Both the position numbers and the translations under genes were made by a program. A stretch of DNA of 64,000 nucleotides from Nostoc foliaceum FACHB-393 (GTDB taxonomy: Bacteria; Cyanobacteriota; Cyanobacteriia; Cyanobacteriales; Nostocaceae): assembly GCF_014698505.1 (NCBI RefSeq), contig NZ_JACJTD010000028.1, positions 1-64,000 of the forward strand, given 5' to 3'. The notes below the pieces were generated by a model. It had not been told where the DNA came from. It made no database searches and worked only from the letters and a program-made list of their open reading frames with translations. Positions within the stretch are counted from its first letter, which is position 1. Every line of letters starts with the position of its first letter. Positions 32,953 through 42,600 of this stretch are shown here, piece after piece.

Positions 32953-35900
32953 TTAAGAGTGGGAATCAACTGACAATGCGATCATAAATTTCGCTCCTTG
33001 CCCAGGTTGGCTTTGGGCTGTGATATTTCCATGATGACGCTCAATAATTTTCCGGCAGATCGCTAAACCTATGCCAGTACCTTCGTATTCAATGCTACTG
33101 TGCAAACGTTGAAAAACATTAAAAATGCGATCAAGATATTTTTCATCAAAGCCAATACCATTATCTTCTACGATGATTTGACAAAGTTCAGAATTAGCAG
33201 ATATGTTGTTATCTGCTTGATTCTCTAAAATTGTACTATAGATTCTAATAATAGGTGGTATTTGTGGGCGGTGGAATTTGAGAGCGTTACCAATGATGTT
33301 TTGCAATAATTGACGCATCTGTAAAGGATCAGCTTTAATGGTGGGTAACTCTCCTATTTCTACAGTTCCTCCAGTTTGCTGGATATAAATTTCTAAATCA
33401 GATACTACCTCTTGGGCAATTTTTGTGAGATTTACTGATACAAAAGGCTGTGCTCTGGTAGTAACTCGTGAAAGTGTTAACAAGTCTTCAATCAATGTCT
33501 GCATTCTCGATGCAGCATTCTGCATTCGTTCTAGATAGTCACGCCCCTGTTCGGTTAATGTGTCGCCACAGGTCGTTTTGAGCCGATCGCCAAAAGTTTT
33601 AATCTTACGCAGTGGCTCTTGCAAATCGTGGGAGGCGACAAATGCAAATTGTTTCAGTTCTTCATTGGAACGGGTGAGTTCTTGCCTTTGCCGAGTTTCT
33701 TGTTCTAGAATTAGGCTTTGAGATGAGGCAATACCTATTTGATCTGCTAGCTGTTGCAAAAGTTCAATTTCCGAGTTAGTCCACTGGCGGGGATGGGCGC
33801 ACTGATGGGCAATTAGTAGCCCCCACAGTTGATTTTTGAGGAAAATTGGGACTACAAGGTTAGCTCTAACGGCGAATCGTTGCAGCAATTCGACGTGGCA
33901 AGGTTGGATATTAGCTTCTTGTATATTGTTAATAGAACTAATTCGCCCTTGGCGGTACTGCTCGATGTAATCGTTGCGAAAGCAAGAGTCGATAATTTGC
34001 TGCCCCAGCACAACAGGCAAACCGGGAACTACTGCCTCTTGAACAGCGAGAAAAGAGCCATTTGGCTGTAGGCGCAAGATTAATACACGGTCAGCAAGCA
34101 GTAGCTTTTGCACCTCTATGACACTGGTTTGAAGAATATCATCGATTTGTAAAGACTGACGAATTTTCAGGGTGATATTAGCGAACAATTGCGATCGCAA
34201 GTTTTGGCGTTCTAATTCTGCTTGTGCCCGATTGCGATCGCGTAGTACGGCTTGCCGTTCGGTAATATCCATCATCGCGCCCATCATCCGCACTGGTTTG
34301 CCTGTTTTGTCATGGACGACATAACCGCGATCGAAGACGTAAGCATAAGAACCATCACTGCGGCGAAAGCGGTATTCATTTAGCCAGAATTTTTCACCAC
34401 TATTTATTAGTGCGTATGCTTGGGTGGCGATTCTCTGCCTGTCCTCTGGATGTATGTGTTCACTCCACCAATGAGCAGTGAATGTTATTTCCTCTTTCGA
34501 GTAACCAAAGAGCGTTTGTAAAGCTTGATTCCACCACACCTCATTAGTCAGCAAATCCCAGTCCCATAAAAGATCATTGGTAGCACGGGCAACTATTTGG
34601 AAACGTTCTTCGCTCTGACGCAGTTGTTCTTCTGCCAGTTTGCGTTCGGTGATATCTGTATAGCAATTTGTCATCCGCACTACATTATCTTTATCCCATA
34701 CTGCCTGACCGCGATCCAAAACCCATTTATAGGTGTTATCTTTACACCGGACTCGATGTTCGCTGATGAAAAATGGGGTAACTTTAGCAAAGTGATCGGC
34801 GATCGCTTGTCTGACAAATCCGATATCATCTGGATGCACTCGTGTAGCCCATTCGTCTAAATGATTGGAAATCTCATGTTCTTCGTAACCAAGCATTTGC
34901 TTCCAGCGAGTTGAGAAAAAAACTTGATCATTTTTAACATCCCAGTCCCAAATGCCATCATTATTGCCCTGCACGGCTAACTGACAGCGTTCTTCACTTT
35001 CTTTGAGTGCGTCTTCCACGTGTTGGCGCTCAATGGCTGTAGCTAGAACATTGGCAACAGCTTGGAGAAAAGAAATATCATCTTTGGTGAAGGTGTGGTG
35101 TCTGGTTGTGTGTGCCCCGAATACACCAAAAGGACGCTCTTTGCCATGAATCACTACGCTAATACCGCTGACCACTTGATGCTCATGTAAGAGTGGTGGC
35201 CCATTGAATCGTGTTTCGGCGCTCAGATCATTAACAATTACCGGTTCCTTGGAAAGCAGGGTGTAGCCAGCTTGAGAATTTATCCCCGCGCTAACGGTTG
35301 CCTTTCCCACAAGTCCAGGTTGCCAACCGACTCCGGCGCGTAACAGCAATCTATGATTATCTGGCAGTAGTTCCAAAATTTTGCAAGACTGAACTTTTAG
35401 GCATTGGGCGACGATTGTTACACATGAGTTCATCAGTGTAGTCAAGTCTGTACTAGCTAGGGCCAGTTGACTTAGTTCTGCCACCATCGCTTGCTGGTTA
35501 GCACGAACTTCTAGCGCCTCCTCGGCTTGCTTGCGCTTGGTGATGTCCATGTATACCCCAGACATTTGCACAGCCACCCCAGATGCATCTTTAAAGGCAA
35601 CTCCTTTGCTGGCTAAAACACGAATTCTCCCATCGGGTAAAACAACTCGAAATTCGATGTTATATTTGACTCCATCCCGAATAGCTTGCTGATGCGATCG
35701 CCTGACGAAATCGCGATCGTGGGGATGAATGCAGCAGATGAAAGCTTCATAGGTGTAGTTGAAAATCCCTTTCTCTAAGCCAAAAAGTGCTTCCAGATGA
35801 TCTGACCAAGAAATTTTGTTCGTCAGCAGATCCCAGTTCCAGATGCCCATGCGAGCAGCATCTAATGCCATCGTGAGTTGTGCTTCCCGCAATTGTGCCT

Positions 35901-36303
35901 GTGCAGTTTGCTGTCGTAATTCCTGCACAGTCCGACTAGCTTCCAGAATCCGGCGCAATCTTTGACGCAATATTGGCCATTGAATCGGCTTGGTAATAAA
36001 GTCAGTTGCACCCACAGCAAAAGCTTTTTCTACGGTTGCCTGATCAGAAAAACTAGTAATCATTAACACTGGTGTCTCTTTGCCATCGGGGAGTGCTTGC
36101 AGTTGAGCGCAGCAGCTAAACCCATCCATCACTGGCATCATGACATCCAACAGTACTATATCTGGGTGGAGGCGAGTATAGGTAGCGATCGCCTCTAAAC
36201 CGTTACTCGCTTCTACCACCTGATACCCTGCTTCTGTCAATTGCTCACACAGATGCGATCGCATTAAATTGTCGTCGTCTACAACTAGAATCAGGTTACT
36301 CAT
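32953..36303 (-). CDS. Cyanobacteriochrome-type sensor kinase (REC-PAS-GAF-PAS-PAS-GAF-HisKA-HATPase)
   Basis: A 1116-residue soluble kinase. An N-terminal receiver (Asp53 in IVLLDVMMPVMDG) is followed by PAS/PAC (about 150-265), GAF1 (270-430), two PAS/PAC units (about 435-690), GAF2 (about 700-865), HisKA with His892 (ASHDLQEPLRKI) and HATPase (NALKFH, VEDNGIGFD, GTGIGLAI). GAF2 has the marks of a DXCF cyanobacteriochrome: DSCF (Cys774), then about 27 residues on PCHVELLQRF (Cys802-His803), then VRANLVVPI and LWGLLIAHQC. So it should bind phycocyanobilin through Cys802, with Cys774 tuning to blue, violet or green light (inference). GAF1 lacks such Cys. It begins the three-gene signalling cluster. 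Confidence 0.85.
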   Translation of the reverse strand: MSNLILVVDDDNLMRSHLCEQLTEAGYQVVEASNGLEAIATYTRLHPDIVLLDVMMPVMDGFSCCAQLQALPDGKETPVLMITSFSDQATVEKAFAVGATDFITKPIQWPILRQRLRRILEASRTVQELRQQTAQAQLREAQLTMALDAARMGIWNWDLLTNKISWSDHLEALFGLEKGIFNYTYEAFICCIHPHDRDFVRRSHQQAIRDGVKYNIEFRVVLPDGRIRVLASKGVAFKDASGVAVQMSGVYMDITKRKQAEEALEVRANQQAMVAELSQLALASTDLTTLMNSCVTIVAQCLKVQSCKILELLPDNHRLLLRAGVGWQPGLVGKATVSAGINSQAGYTLLSKEPVIVNDLSAETRFNGPPLLHEHQVVSGISVVIHGKERPFGVFGAHTTRHHTFTKDDISFLQAVANVLATAIERQHVEDALKESEERCQLAVQGNNDGIWDWDVKNDQVFFSTRWKQMLGYEEHEISNHLDEWATRVHPDDIGFVRQAIADHFAKVTPFFISEHRVRCKDNTYKWVLDRGQAVWDKDNVVRMTNCYTDITERKLAEEQLRQSEERFQIVARATNDLLWDWDLLTNEVWWNQALQTLFGYSKEEITFTAHWWSEHIHPEDRQRIATQAYALINSGEKFWLNEYRFRRSDGSYAYVFDRGYVVHDKTGKPVRMMGAMMDITERQAVLRDRNRAQAELERQNLRSQLFANITLKIRQSLQIDDILQTSVIEVQKLLLADRVLILRLQPNGSFLAVQEAVVPGLPVVLGQQIIDSCFRNDYIEQYRQGRISSINNIQEANIQPCHVELLQRFAVRANLVVPIFLKNQLWGLLIAHQCAHPRQWTNSEIELLQQLADQIGIASSQSLILEQETRQRQELTRSNEELKQFAFVASHDLQEPLRKIKTFGDRLKTTCGDTLTEQGRDYLERMQNAASRMQTLIEDLLTLSRVTTRAQPFVSVNLTKIAQEVVSDLEIYIQQTGGTVEIGELPTIKADPLQMRQLLQNIIGNALKFHRPQIPPIIRIYSTILENQADNNISANSELCQIIVEDNGIGFDEKYLDRIFNVFQRLHSSIEYEGTGIGLAICRKIIERHHGNITAQSQPGQGAKFMIALSVDSHS

Positions 36304-36494
36304 TTTTTCCCTTGTTTTTTGCGATTAAGCAATAGACTGTGCCAATTTTAAGTATTTAATTTTGGATTGCAAAAAAATTTTAACCCTACAATTTAATTAG
36401 TTTTACGGTCAGATAATTAATTTGTAGAGAAACATAAAAAATATTATTGTTCCTAGCCCCAGGAATACAGAGGTTACAGTACGATTGCTTTATT

Positions 36495-36794
36495 CTAAAT
36501 TATACTGGTAGTTATGGTTGGTGAGTACTGGAAGCGATCGCGGTCTTCGTTACTTAATTGATTAAGCAAATTCGGGTTCAATGTTTTTATCACAACATTA
36601 TTCTTACCATCCCGATCCTCAGCAAGATAAGTAATAGCGAAGTATCCCTGTCCTAACTCTTGTTTAATTTCATACTGATCGCGGCGTAACTTCTGTCCAG
36701 ATGCCCAAGTAATTGGTTGATTATCTCAGAGACTTTTATTAATTTTTGCATATAGCAATTCTCCTTCTGCCAACAAATATTCTGTATCTTTACC
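36495..36794 (-). pseudogene. N-terminal relic of a Ser/Thr protein kinase
   Basis: One minus-strand frame reads LLAEGELLYAKINKSL, stop, then NQPITWASGQKLRRDQYEI, KQELGQGYFAITYLAEDR and NVVIKTLNPNLLNQL before a stop at 36495. GQGYFAITYLA is the glycine loop and VVIKTL the ATP-binding Lys strand of Hanks-type kinases common in Nostoc, but the catalytic loop is absent. A TGA lies in the frame. The segment is clearly decayed. Confidence 0.7.
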
Positions 36795-36831
36795 TTACAA
36801 AAAATTTCTCTTTCTAAGTATAACCAGACGC

Positions 36832-37017
36832 TTACGAACCCAAGCCATTTAAGATATTGCTTTTATAACCTGACCTGCACTGATTGATGATTTTTTGAGG
36901 ATGAGTCCCTAGTAGACGATTGATTTGCTCTACTAAGTTCATCTCATTACATATATCTGCGACTATACCACGGAGGTCAATATCTTGTAGCCTGATATGT
37001 AATGGTGAAGCTGTCAT
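36832..37017 (-). pseudogene. Fragment of a DUF4277 (IS1634-like) transposase
   Basis: A 61-residue frame: LQDIDLRGIVADICNEMNLVEQINRLLGTHPQKII, then degraded, then NILNGLGS. DIDxxGIVAxIxDEMxLVEQINxLLGTHPQ...V...ILNGLG is the start of DUF4277, the N-terminal domain of IS1634-family transposases. The DDE catalytic part is missing, so only the 5' tip of the element remains. Confidence 0.75.
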
Positions 37018-37293
37018 GCTTCAAAAATACAATATGACGCGGCACCTGCGGAATGTGTGTTATAAAAACGGGCAAGAGTCTTAAAAAAATTCGAAAGTCT
37101 TGACCGTGAAGCTTTTTCGTTAAATACCTCTAAGGATTCATGAAAAATTATCTGTAATTTTCCGTAATCGCAGACGTTTACTCTAATTTTTCGGTAAATG
37201 CGTAATTCTTACACCAACGGAATCAAATGCTACTGTAAGCAATCAGCCTTTAGCGTTTAATCATCAGTAATCTTTAAAAGATTGGAAAAAATT

Positions 37294-38613
37294 ATGTTAA
37301 GTATTCCTATTAACTTAAATTTACCTCGTACACCACGTTTAGTAACTTCCTTACCTGGGCCTTGTGCTCAAGCAATTGTACAACGCGATCGCGCCGTAAC
37401 TTCCCCTTCTTATACCCGCGATTACCCGTTAGTTGTATCTCGCGGGCAAGGCTGTATGGTAGAAGATGTGGATGGTAATGTATTTCTGGATATGACCGCA
37501 GGTATTGCCGTTACCGCCACCGGACACGCCCACCCGGAAGTTGTCAAAGCAATTCAAGAACAGTCCGAACGTCTGCTGCACATGTCAGGGACGGATTTTT
37601 ATTATGAGCCAATGGTGGAACTAGCGGAACAATTAGCGATTCGCGCTCCCTTTCCCCAGCCACAGAGTAATACTGGGTTTCCCGCAAAAGTATTTTTCAC
37701 CAATTCCGGGGCAGAATCTAACGAAGGAGCGATCAAACTAGCTAGATATTACACCAAGCGATCGCTAATCGTAGCATTCTTAGGCGCATTTCACGGACGC
37801 ACTTATGGGGCAATGTCTCTCACTGGTTCCAAAGCAGTGCAGCGAGCTAACTTTGGGCCTTTAGTTCCTGGGGTGACTCATATCCCCTATGGTACTCACG
37901 CTAGTTTGGATTACCTGGAACAACAGCTATTTGGCACAATTCTACCACCGCAAGAAGTAGCGGCGATCGTAGTCGAACCGATTCAAGGAGAGGGTGGGTA
38001 TATCGTCCCCGAAGATGGTTTTTTAAAACGGATTCGGGATATTTGCGATCGCCACGGTATTCTGATGGTAGTGGATGAAGTGCAAGCGGGGATGGGGCGG
38101 ACTGGTCGCTTATTTGCGATCGAGCATTGGGGAGTCATGCCTGATATCATTACCACTGCTAAAGGTATCGCCAGTGGTCTGCCATTAGGAGCGATACTTG
38201 CTAGACCAGAGTTAATGACTTGGCCTCCCGGTTCTCACGCGACCACATTTGGCGGGAATCCCGTAGCTTGTGCTGCTGGTATTGCCACACTGCGACTCCT
38301 GGAAAGTGATTTGATGACCAATGCTACCCAGATGGGAGAAATTTTACAAGCTAGTCTTACCCAGTTGCATCAAAAATTTCCCAGAGTATCACCACCACGA
38401 GGTAAGGGTTTGATGGTAGCGGTGGACTTATTGGATGAACAGGGTAATCTTGATCATAAATTGCGCGATCGCATTATCCAAGAAGCATTTTTACGCGGTT
38501 TATTATTGCTAGGTTGCGGTAAAGCAGCAATTCGTTTCTGTCCCCCTCTAGTTATCGACAGCGACCAAATTAAAATTGCCGTTCAAATTATCAGCGAGAT
38601 TTTAAATTCTTAA
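37294..38613 (+). CDS. Class III PLP-dependent aminotransferase (acetylornithine/4-aminobutyrate type)
   Basis: A 439-residue fold-type I aminotransferase. Key residues: FTNSGAESNEGAIKLAR (PLP phosphate contact), AFHGRTYGAMSLTGS, EPIQGEGGYIVP, VVDEVQAGMGRTG with the PLP-pyridine Asp, and TTAKGIASGLPLGA with the Schiff-base Lys. It resembles the ArgD/GabT group, but paralogues cannot be separated by eye. The ATG at 37294 (MLSIPINLNLPRTPRLV) is preferred to the TTG at 37282. It is 100 nt upstream of the DUF1338 gene on the same strand, which suggests a shared catabolic role, perhaps on lysine-derived or other amino-acid side-chain amines. Confidence 0.88.
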   Translation: MLSIPINLNLPRTPRLVTSLPGPCAQAIVQRDRAVTSPSYTRDYPLVVSRGQGCMVEDVDGNVFLDMTAGIAVTATGHAHPEVVKAIQEQSERLLHMSGTDFYYEPMVELAEQLAIRAPFPQPQSNTGFPAKVFFTNSGAESNEGAIKLARYYTKRSLIVAFLGAFHGRTYGAMSLTGSKAVQRANFGPLVPGVTHIPYGTHASLDYLEQQLFGTILPPQEVAAIVVEPIQGEGGYIVPEDGFLKRIRDICDRHGILMVVDEVQAGMGRTGRLFAIEHWGVMPDIITTAKGIASGLPLGAILARPELMTWPPGSHATTFGGNPVACAAGIATLRLLESDLMTNATQMGEILQASLTQLHQKFPRVSPPRGKGLMVAVDLLDEQGNLDHKLRDRIIQEAFLRGLLLLGCGKAAIRFCPPLVIDSDQIKIAVQIISEILNS

Positions 38614-38713
38614 AATATTAGGGGAGTGAGGAGTGGTGCGCAGAGGGAGATTTCCTAACTTTTGACTCTTGGCCCTTCCTTGACAAATGATTAATAACTA
38701 ATGACTAATCTAT

Positions 38714-39628
38714 ATGAAACCCGAAATAGCCCTTAATTTATGGAAATTACTTTGGCAAGAATATAGCGCCAGAGTAAATCATGCCCGTACCTATCAACAA
38801 ATGATTACTGCTGCGGGTGGAACAGTTACCAATGACCACATCGCCTTTCGGTCTCTGCGTTTATTAGTAGATACTCCACAGGGTCAAGTTAACTTGGGAA
38901 TTGACTACCTCGCGCAACTTGCAGAAGCTTTAGGTTACGAGGCGGCTGGAGAGTATAATTTTGCTCAAACTCATCTGTATGCTCGTCATTACCGTCATCC
39001 GCAGCAAGAAGAAATTCACTTACCTAAGCTGTTTATCAGCGAGTTGATTGTCGATGAATTGCCTGCTAATATTGCCCAACTCATCTCTAAAACAGTATCT
39101 TCAATCCCAGACGAACTGACTTCACCCCTTACTATTCTCAAACAATACGGAAACGTTGAAACCATTGCTAAACAATTCCAGCAAGTCTTTACCCGCCCTT
39201 GGCTACCTCCCCAGCGTTCTGTTGTCGAAGAGGTGAATGAAGTTACTCAGTATGGGGCTTGGGTGTTGCTGCATGGATATGGTGTCAACCATTTCACAGG
39301 CTACGTCAACGGCCAGAATACTCCACAATATCCAGACATTGATAGTACCGCCAGTGCTTTGGCTAACCTGGGTGTACCAATGAAAGCAGAGATAGAGGGA
39401 AATGTTGCTTGTGGTTTGCGGCAAACTGCAACTCAAGCAGTAACGGAAATGGTAACAGTGTTAGATGATAATAGTGGCGCAGAAACTCAGATCCCTTGGA
39501 CTTATGCCTATTATGAAATTGCCCAGCGCTATCTAGTAGAAGTGGAGCCTGGAAAGCAGGTACTTTTCGATGCTTTTTTAGGAAGTAATGCCCAGCAACT
39601 GTTTGAAATGACTCGTCTTTCTAAGTAG
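38714..39628 (+). CDS. DUF1338 family protein (2-oxoadipate dioxygenase/decarboxylase-like)
   Basis: A 304-residue protein of the DUF1338 family. Characterised members (Pseudomonas HglS, plant homologues) are Fe(II)-dependent and convert 2-oxoadipate to 2-hydroxyglutarate. Candidate metal ligands are the His in TNDHIAFRSLR (about residue 42), the His in HGYGVNHFTGYVN (about residue 195) and the Glu in YAYYEIAQRYL. Other marks are KAEIEGNVACGLRQTA and VLFDAFLGSNAQQLFEMT. Lysine breakdown is one plausible setting given the upstream aminotransferase, but 2-oxoadipate as substrate is inferred from family only. Confidence 0.85.
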   Translation: MKPEIALNLWKLLWQEYSARVNHARTYQQMITAAGGTVTNDHIAFRSLRLLVDTPQGQVNLGIDYLAQLAEALGYEAAGEYNFAQTHLYARHYRHPQQEEIHLPKLFISELIVDELPANIAQLISKTVSSIPDELTSPLTILKQYGNVETIAKQFQQVFTRPWLPPQRSVVEEVNEVTQYGAWVLLHGYGVNHFTGYVNGQNTPQYPDIDSTASALANLGVPMKAEIEGNVACGLRQTATQAVTEMVTVLDDNSGAETQIPWTYAYYEIAQRYLVEVEPGKQVLFDAFLGSNAQQLFEMTRLSK

Positions 39629-39652
39629 TTCAGAGTAAGTCTTACCAAGGCT

Positions 39653-42600
39653 TCAAGGGTTGGAAATATCGCGTTTTGCCAGATATTGGTACATCTGCCA
39701 ACGTGTATCTACCTCAGCTTGGGCTTGTTCTAACAAGTGCTTGGCAACGTCGGGTTTGCTCTTGGTAAGCATCTTGAAGCGATTTTCTTGATACATCGAA
39801 TGTTCTACAGATTGCGTAGGCGATCGCATATCCAATTGCAATGGATTTTTACCCTGGTTGAGTAACTCTGGATTATGCCGATACAGCAACCAACGACCTG
39901 ATTCTACCAGAGTTTTTTGATGATTCATCCCTGTGGTCATGTTAATGCCGTGGGCGATGCAATGGCTGTAAGCAATAATCAGTGATGGCCCATCATAAGC
40001 TTCTGCTTCCAAAAATGCTTTGAGAGTATGTTCATCTCTAGCGCCAAGGGCTACACTCGCTACGTAAACATTTCCGTAGGTCATGGCAATCATCCCTAAG
40101 TCTTTTTTTGGTGCAGGCTTGCCACTGGCGGCATATTTAGCAACGGCTGCTCGTGGCGTGGCTTTAGAAGATTGACCGCCTGTATTAGAATACACTTCTG
40201 TATCCATCACCAAAATGTTGACATTTCGACCACTAGCAATTACATGATCAATGCCGCCAAAATCAATGTCATAAGCCCAACCATCACCACCAACAATCCA
40301 GACGCTTTTTCTCACCAAGTAGTCTGCAAGGGATTTGAGATTTTGGATTTGAGATTTTAGATTGGGGTCAAAAGTTACAATTTCATCTAACCTTTGCTGC
40401 AACAATTCTATTCTTTCGCGCTGTTCCCAAATATCAGCCTCGGATTTTTGTTCAGCTTTGAGGATGGAGTGGACAAGGTTTTCATCTATTTCACTCCCCA
40501 ATTTTTGCAACAATTCCGCTGCAAACTCGGCTTGTTTGTCGAGAGAAAGGCGGAAGCCAAAACCGAATTCGGCGTTATCTTCAAATAGATTATTAGACCA
40601 GGCCGGGCCGCGTCCTTGGGCGTTGGTTGTCCAAGGAGTTGTGGGGAGATTACCACCATAAATTGAGGAACAACCTGTAGCATTGGCGATGACGGCGCGA
40701 TCGCCAAACAGTTGTGTTAATAATTTTAAATAAGGTGTTTCACCACAACCTGCACAAGCACCAGAGAATTCAAATAAAGGTTCTTGCAGTTGTTGTTGAC
40801 GAATCTGGTTTAATTTTAGCGATCGCCTATCAGGATTGGGTAAACTCAAAAAGAAATCCCAGTTGTTCCGCTCTTGTTCTCGCAATGGCAACTGTTGTGC
40901 CATATTAATCGCTTTTCGCGATGGCTCAGATTTATCTTTAGCAGGGCAAATATTTACACAAATAGTGCATCCCGTACAATCTTCTGGAGCAACTTGAATG
41001 GTAAATTTTTGATTGGCAAAGTCTTTATCTTTTGCACCAGTTGACTTAAATGTTTCTGGTGCATTGACTAACTCATTCGGTTGATAAGCTTTGGCACGGA
41101 TGGCACTATGGGGACAAACCATGACGCACTTACCACATTGTACGCAGACATCCGGCTCCCACACAGGTATCTCTTCGGCAACGTTACGTTTTTCCCATTT
41201 GGCAGTACCTACGGGAAAAGTGCCGTCAACTGGTAGTGAGCTAACAGGTAAGTCATCACCTTCCCACACCATAATTTTGCCCAGAACTTCTCGCATAAAT
41301 TCGGGAGCGTGGGGAGACGCGATTAATCGCGTCTCTACCCACTCTCTTGTAGAGACGCGATTAATCGCGTCTGTATTGAGGATTGTTTGTGGGACATCTA
41401 CTTTATGCAAGTTGTCTAGGGTGTTGTCTACAGCTTGCAGGTTCATGCGGACAACTTCTGCGCCTTTTTTACCGTAAGTCTTATCTATCGCTTGTTTGAT
41501 TTTAGCGATCGCTTCTTCTTGCGGCAAGACACCTGCTAAAGCAAAGAAGCATACCTGCATAATGGTGTTAATTCTTCCACCCATTCCACTTTCACGGGCA
41601 ACTTGGCTAGCATTGATTACGTATAATTTCAAATGCTTGTCGATAATTTGCTGCTGCACCTTCAACGGTAGATATTCCCAGACGCTATCTGCATCATAAG
41701 GACTGTTAAGCAGCAAAGTCGCCCCAGGAATAGCAGCCTTCAAAATATCTATGCGTTCCAGAAATCCCCAATGATGACAACCAATAAAGTTGGCTTGGTC
41801 AATTAGGTAGGTGGAGCGAATTGGCTCTTTACCAAAACGTAGATGAGAGACGGTTATCGAGCCAGATTTTTTGGAATCGTAGACAAAATAGCCTTGGGCG
41901 TAATTGTCGGTTTCTTCACCAATAATCTTGATGGAGTTTTTGTTAGCCCCAACAGTGCCATCAGCACCTAACCCATAGAACATTGCCCTAACAACATTAT
42001 CCGATTCTGTAGAGAATTTAGGGTCAAAACTCAAGGAAGTATGACTAACGTCGTCATTAATCCCAATAGTAAAGTGATTTTTTGGTTTAGCTTGGGCAAG
42101 GTTATTAAAAATTCCCTTCACCATCGCCGGAGTAAATTCCTTAGAAGAAAGACCATAACGACCACCCACAATTTTAGGGTATGAGAAAGTATTTTCTCCC
42201 CCTGCCTCCCCTGCTCCCCCTGCTCTCTTATCCCCCCACGCTTCATGGATAGCAGCCACAACATCTAAATACAAAGGCTCCCCGGCGCTACCTGCTTCTT
42301 TAGTGCGGTCGAGAACTGCGATCGCTTGTACACTGGTTGGTAATACTGCAACAAACCTTTGGACATCAAAGGGACGGTAAAGTCGCACTTTCACCACGCC
42401 AAGTTTTTCACCACGGGCGTTAAGGTAATCTACTGTTTCATGGACGGTTTCACAACCTGAACCCATAAGAACAATAACGCGATCAGCATCGTTAGCACCG
42501 TAATATTCATAGATTTTATAATGCCTTCCCGTGCGTTCTCCAAATTCATCCATGATGCGCTGGACAATATCTGGACAAGCGTTGTAATAAGGGTTAGCGC

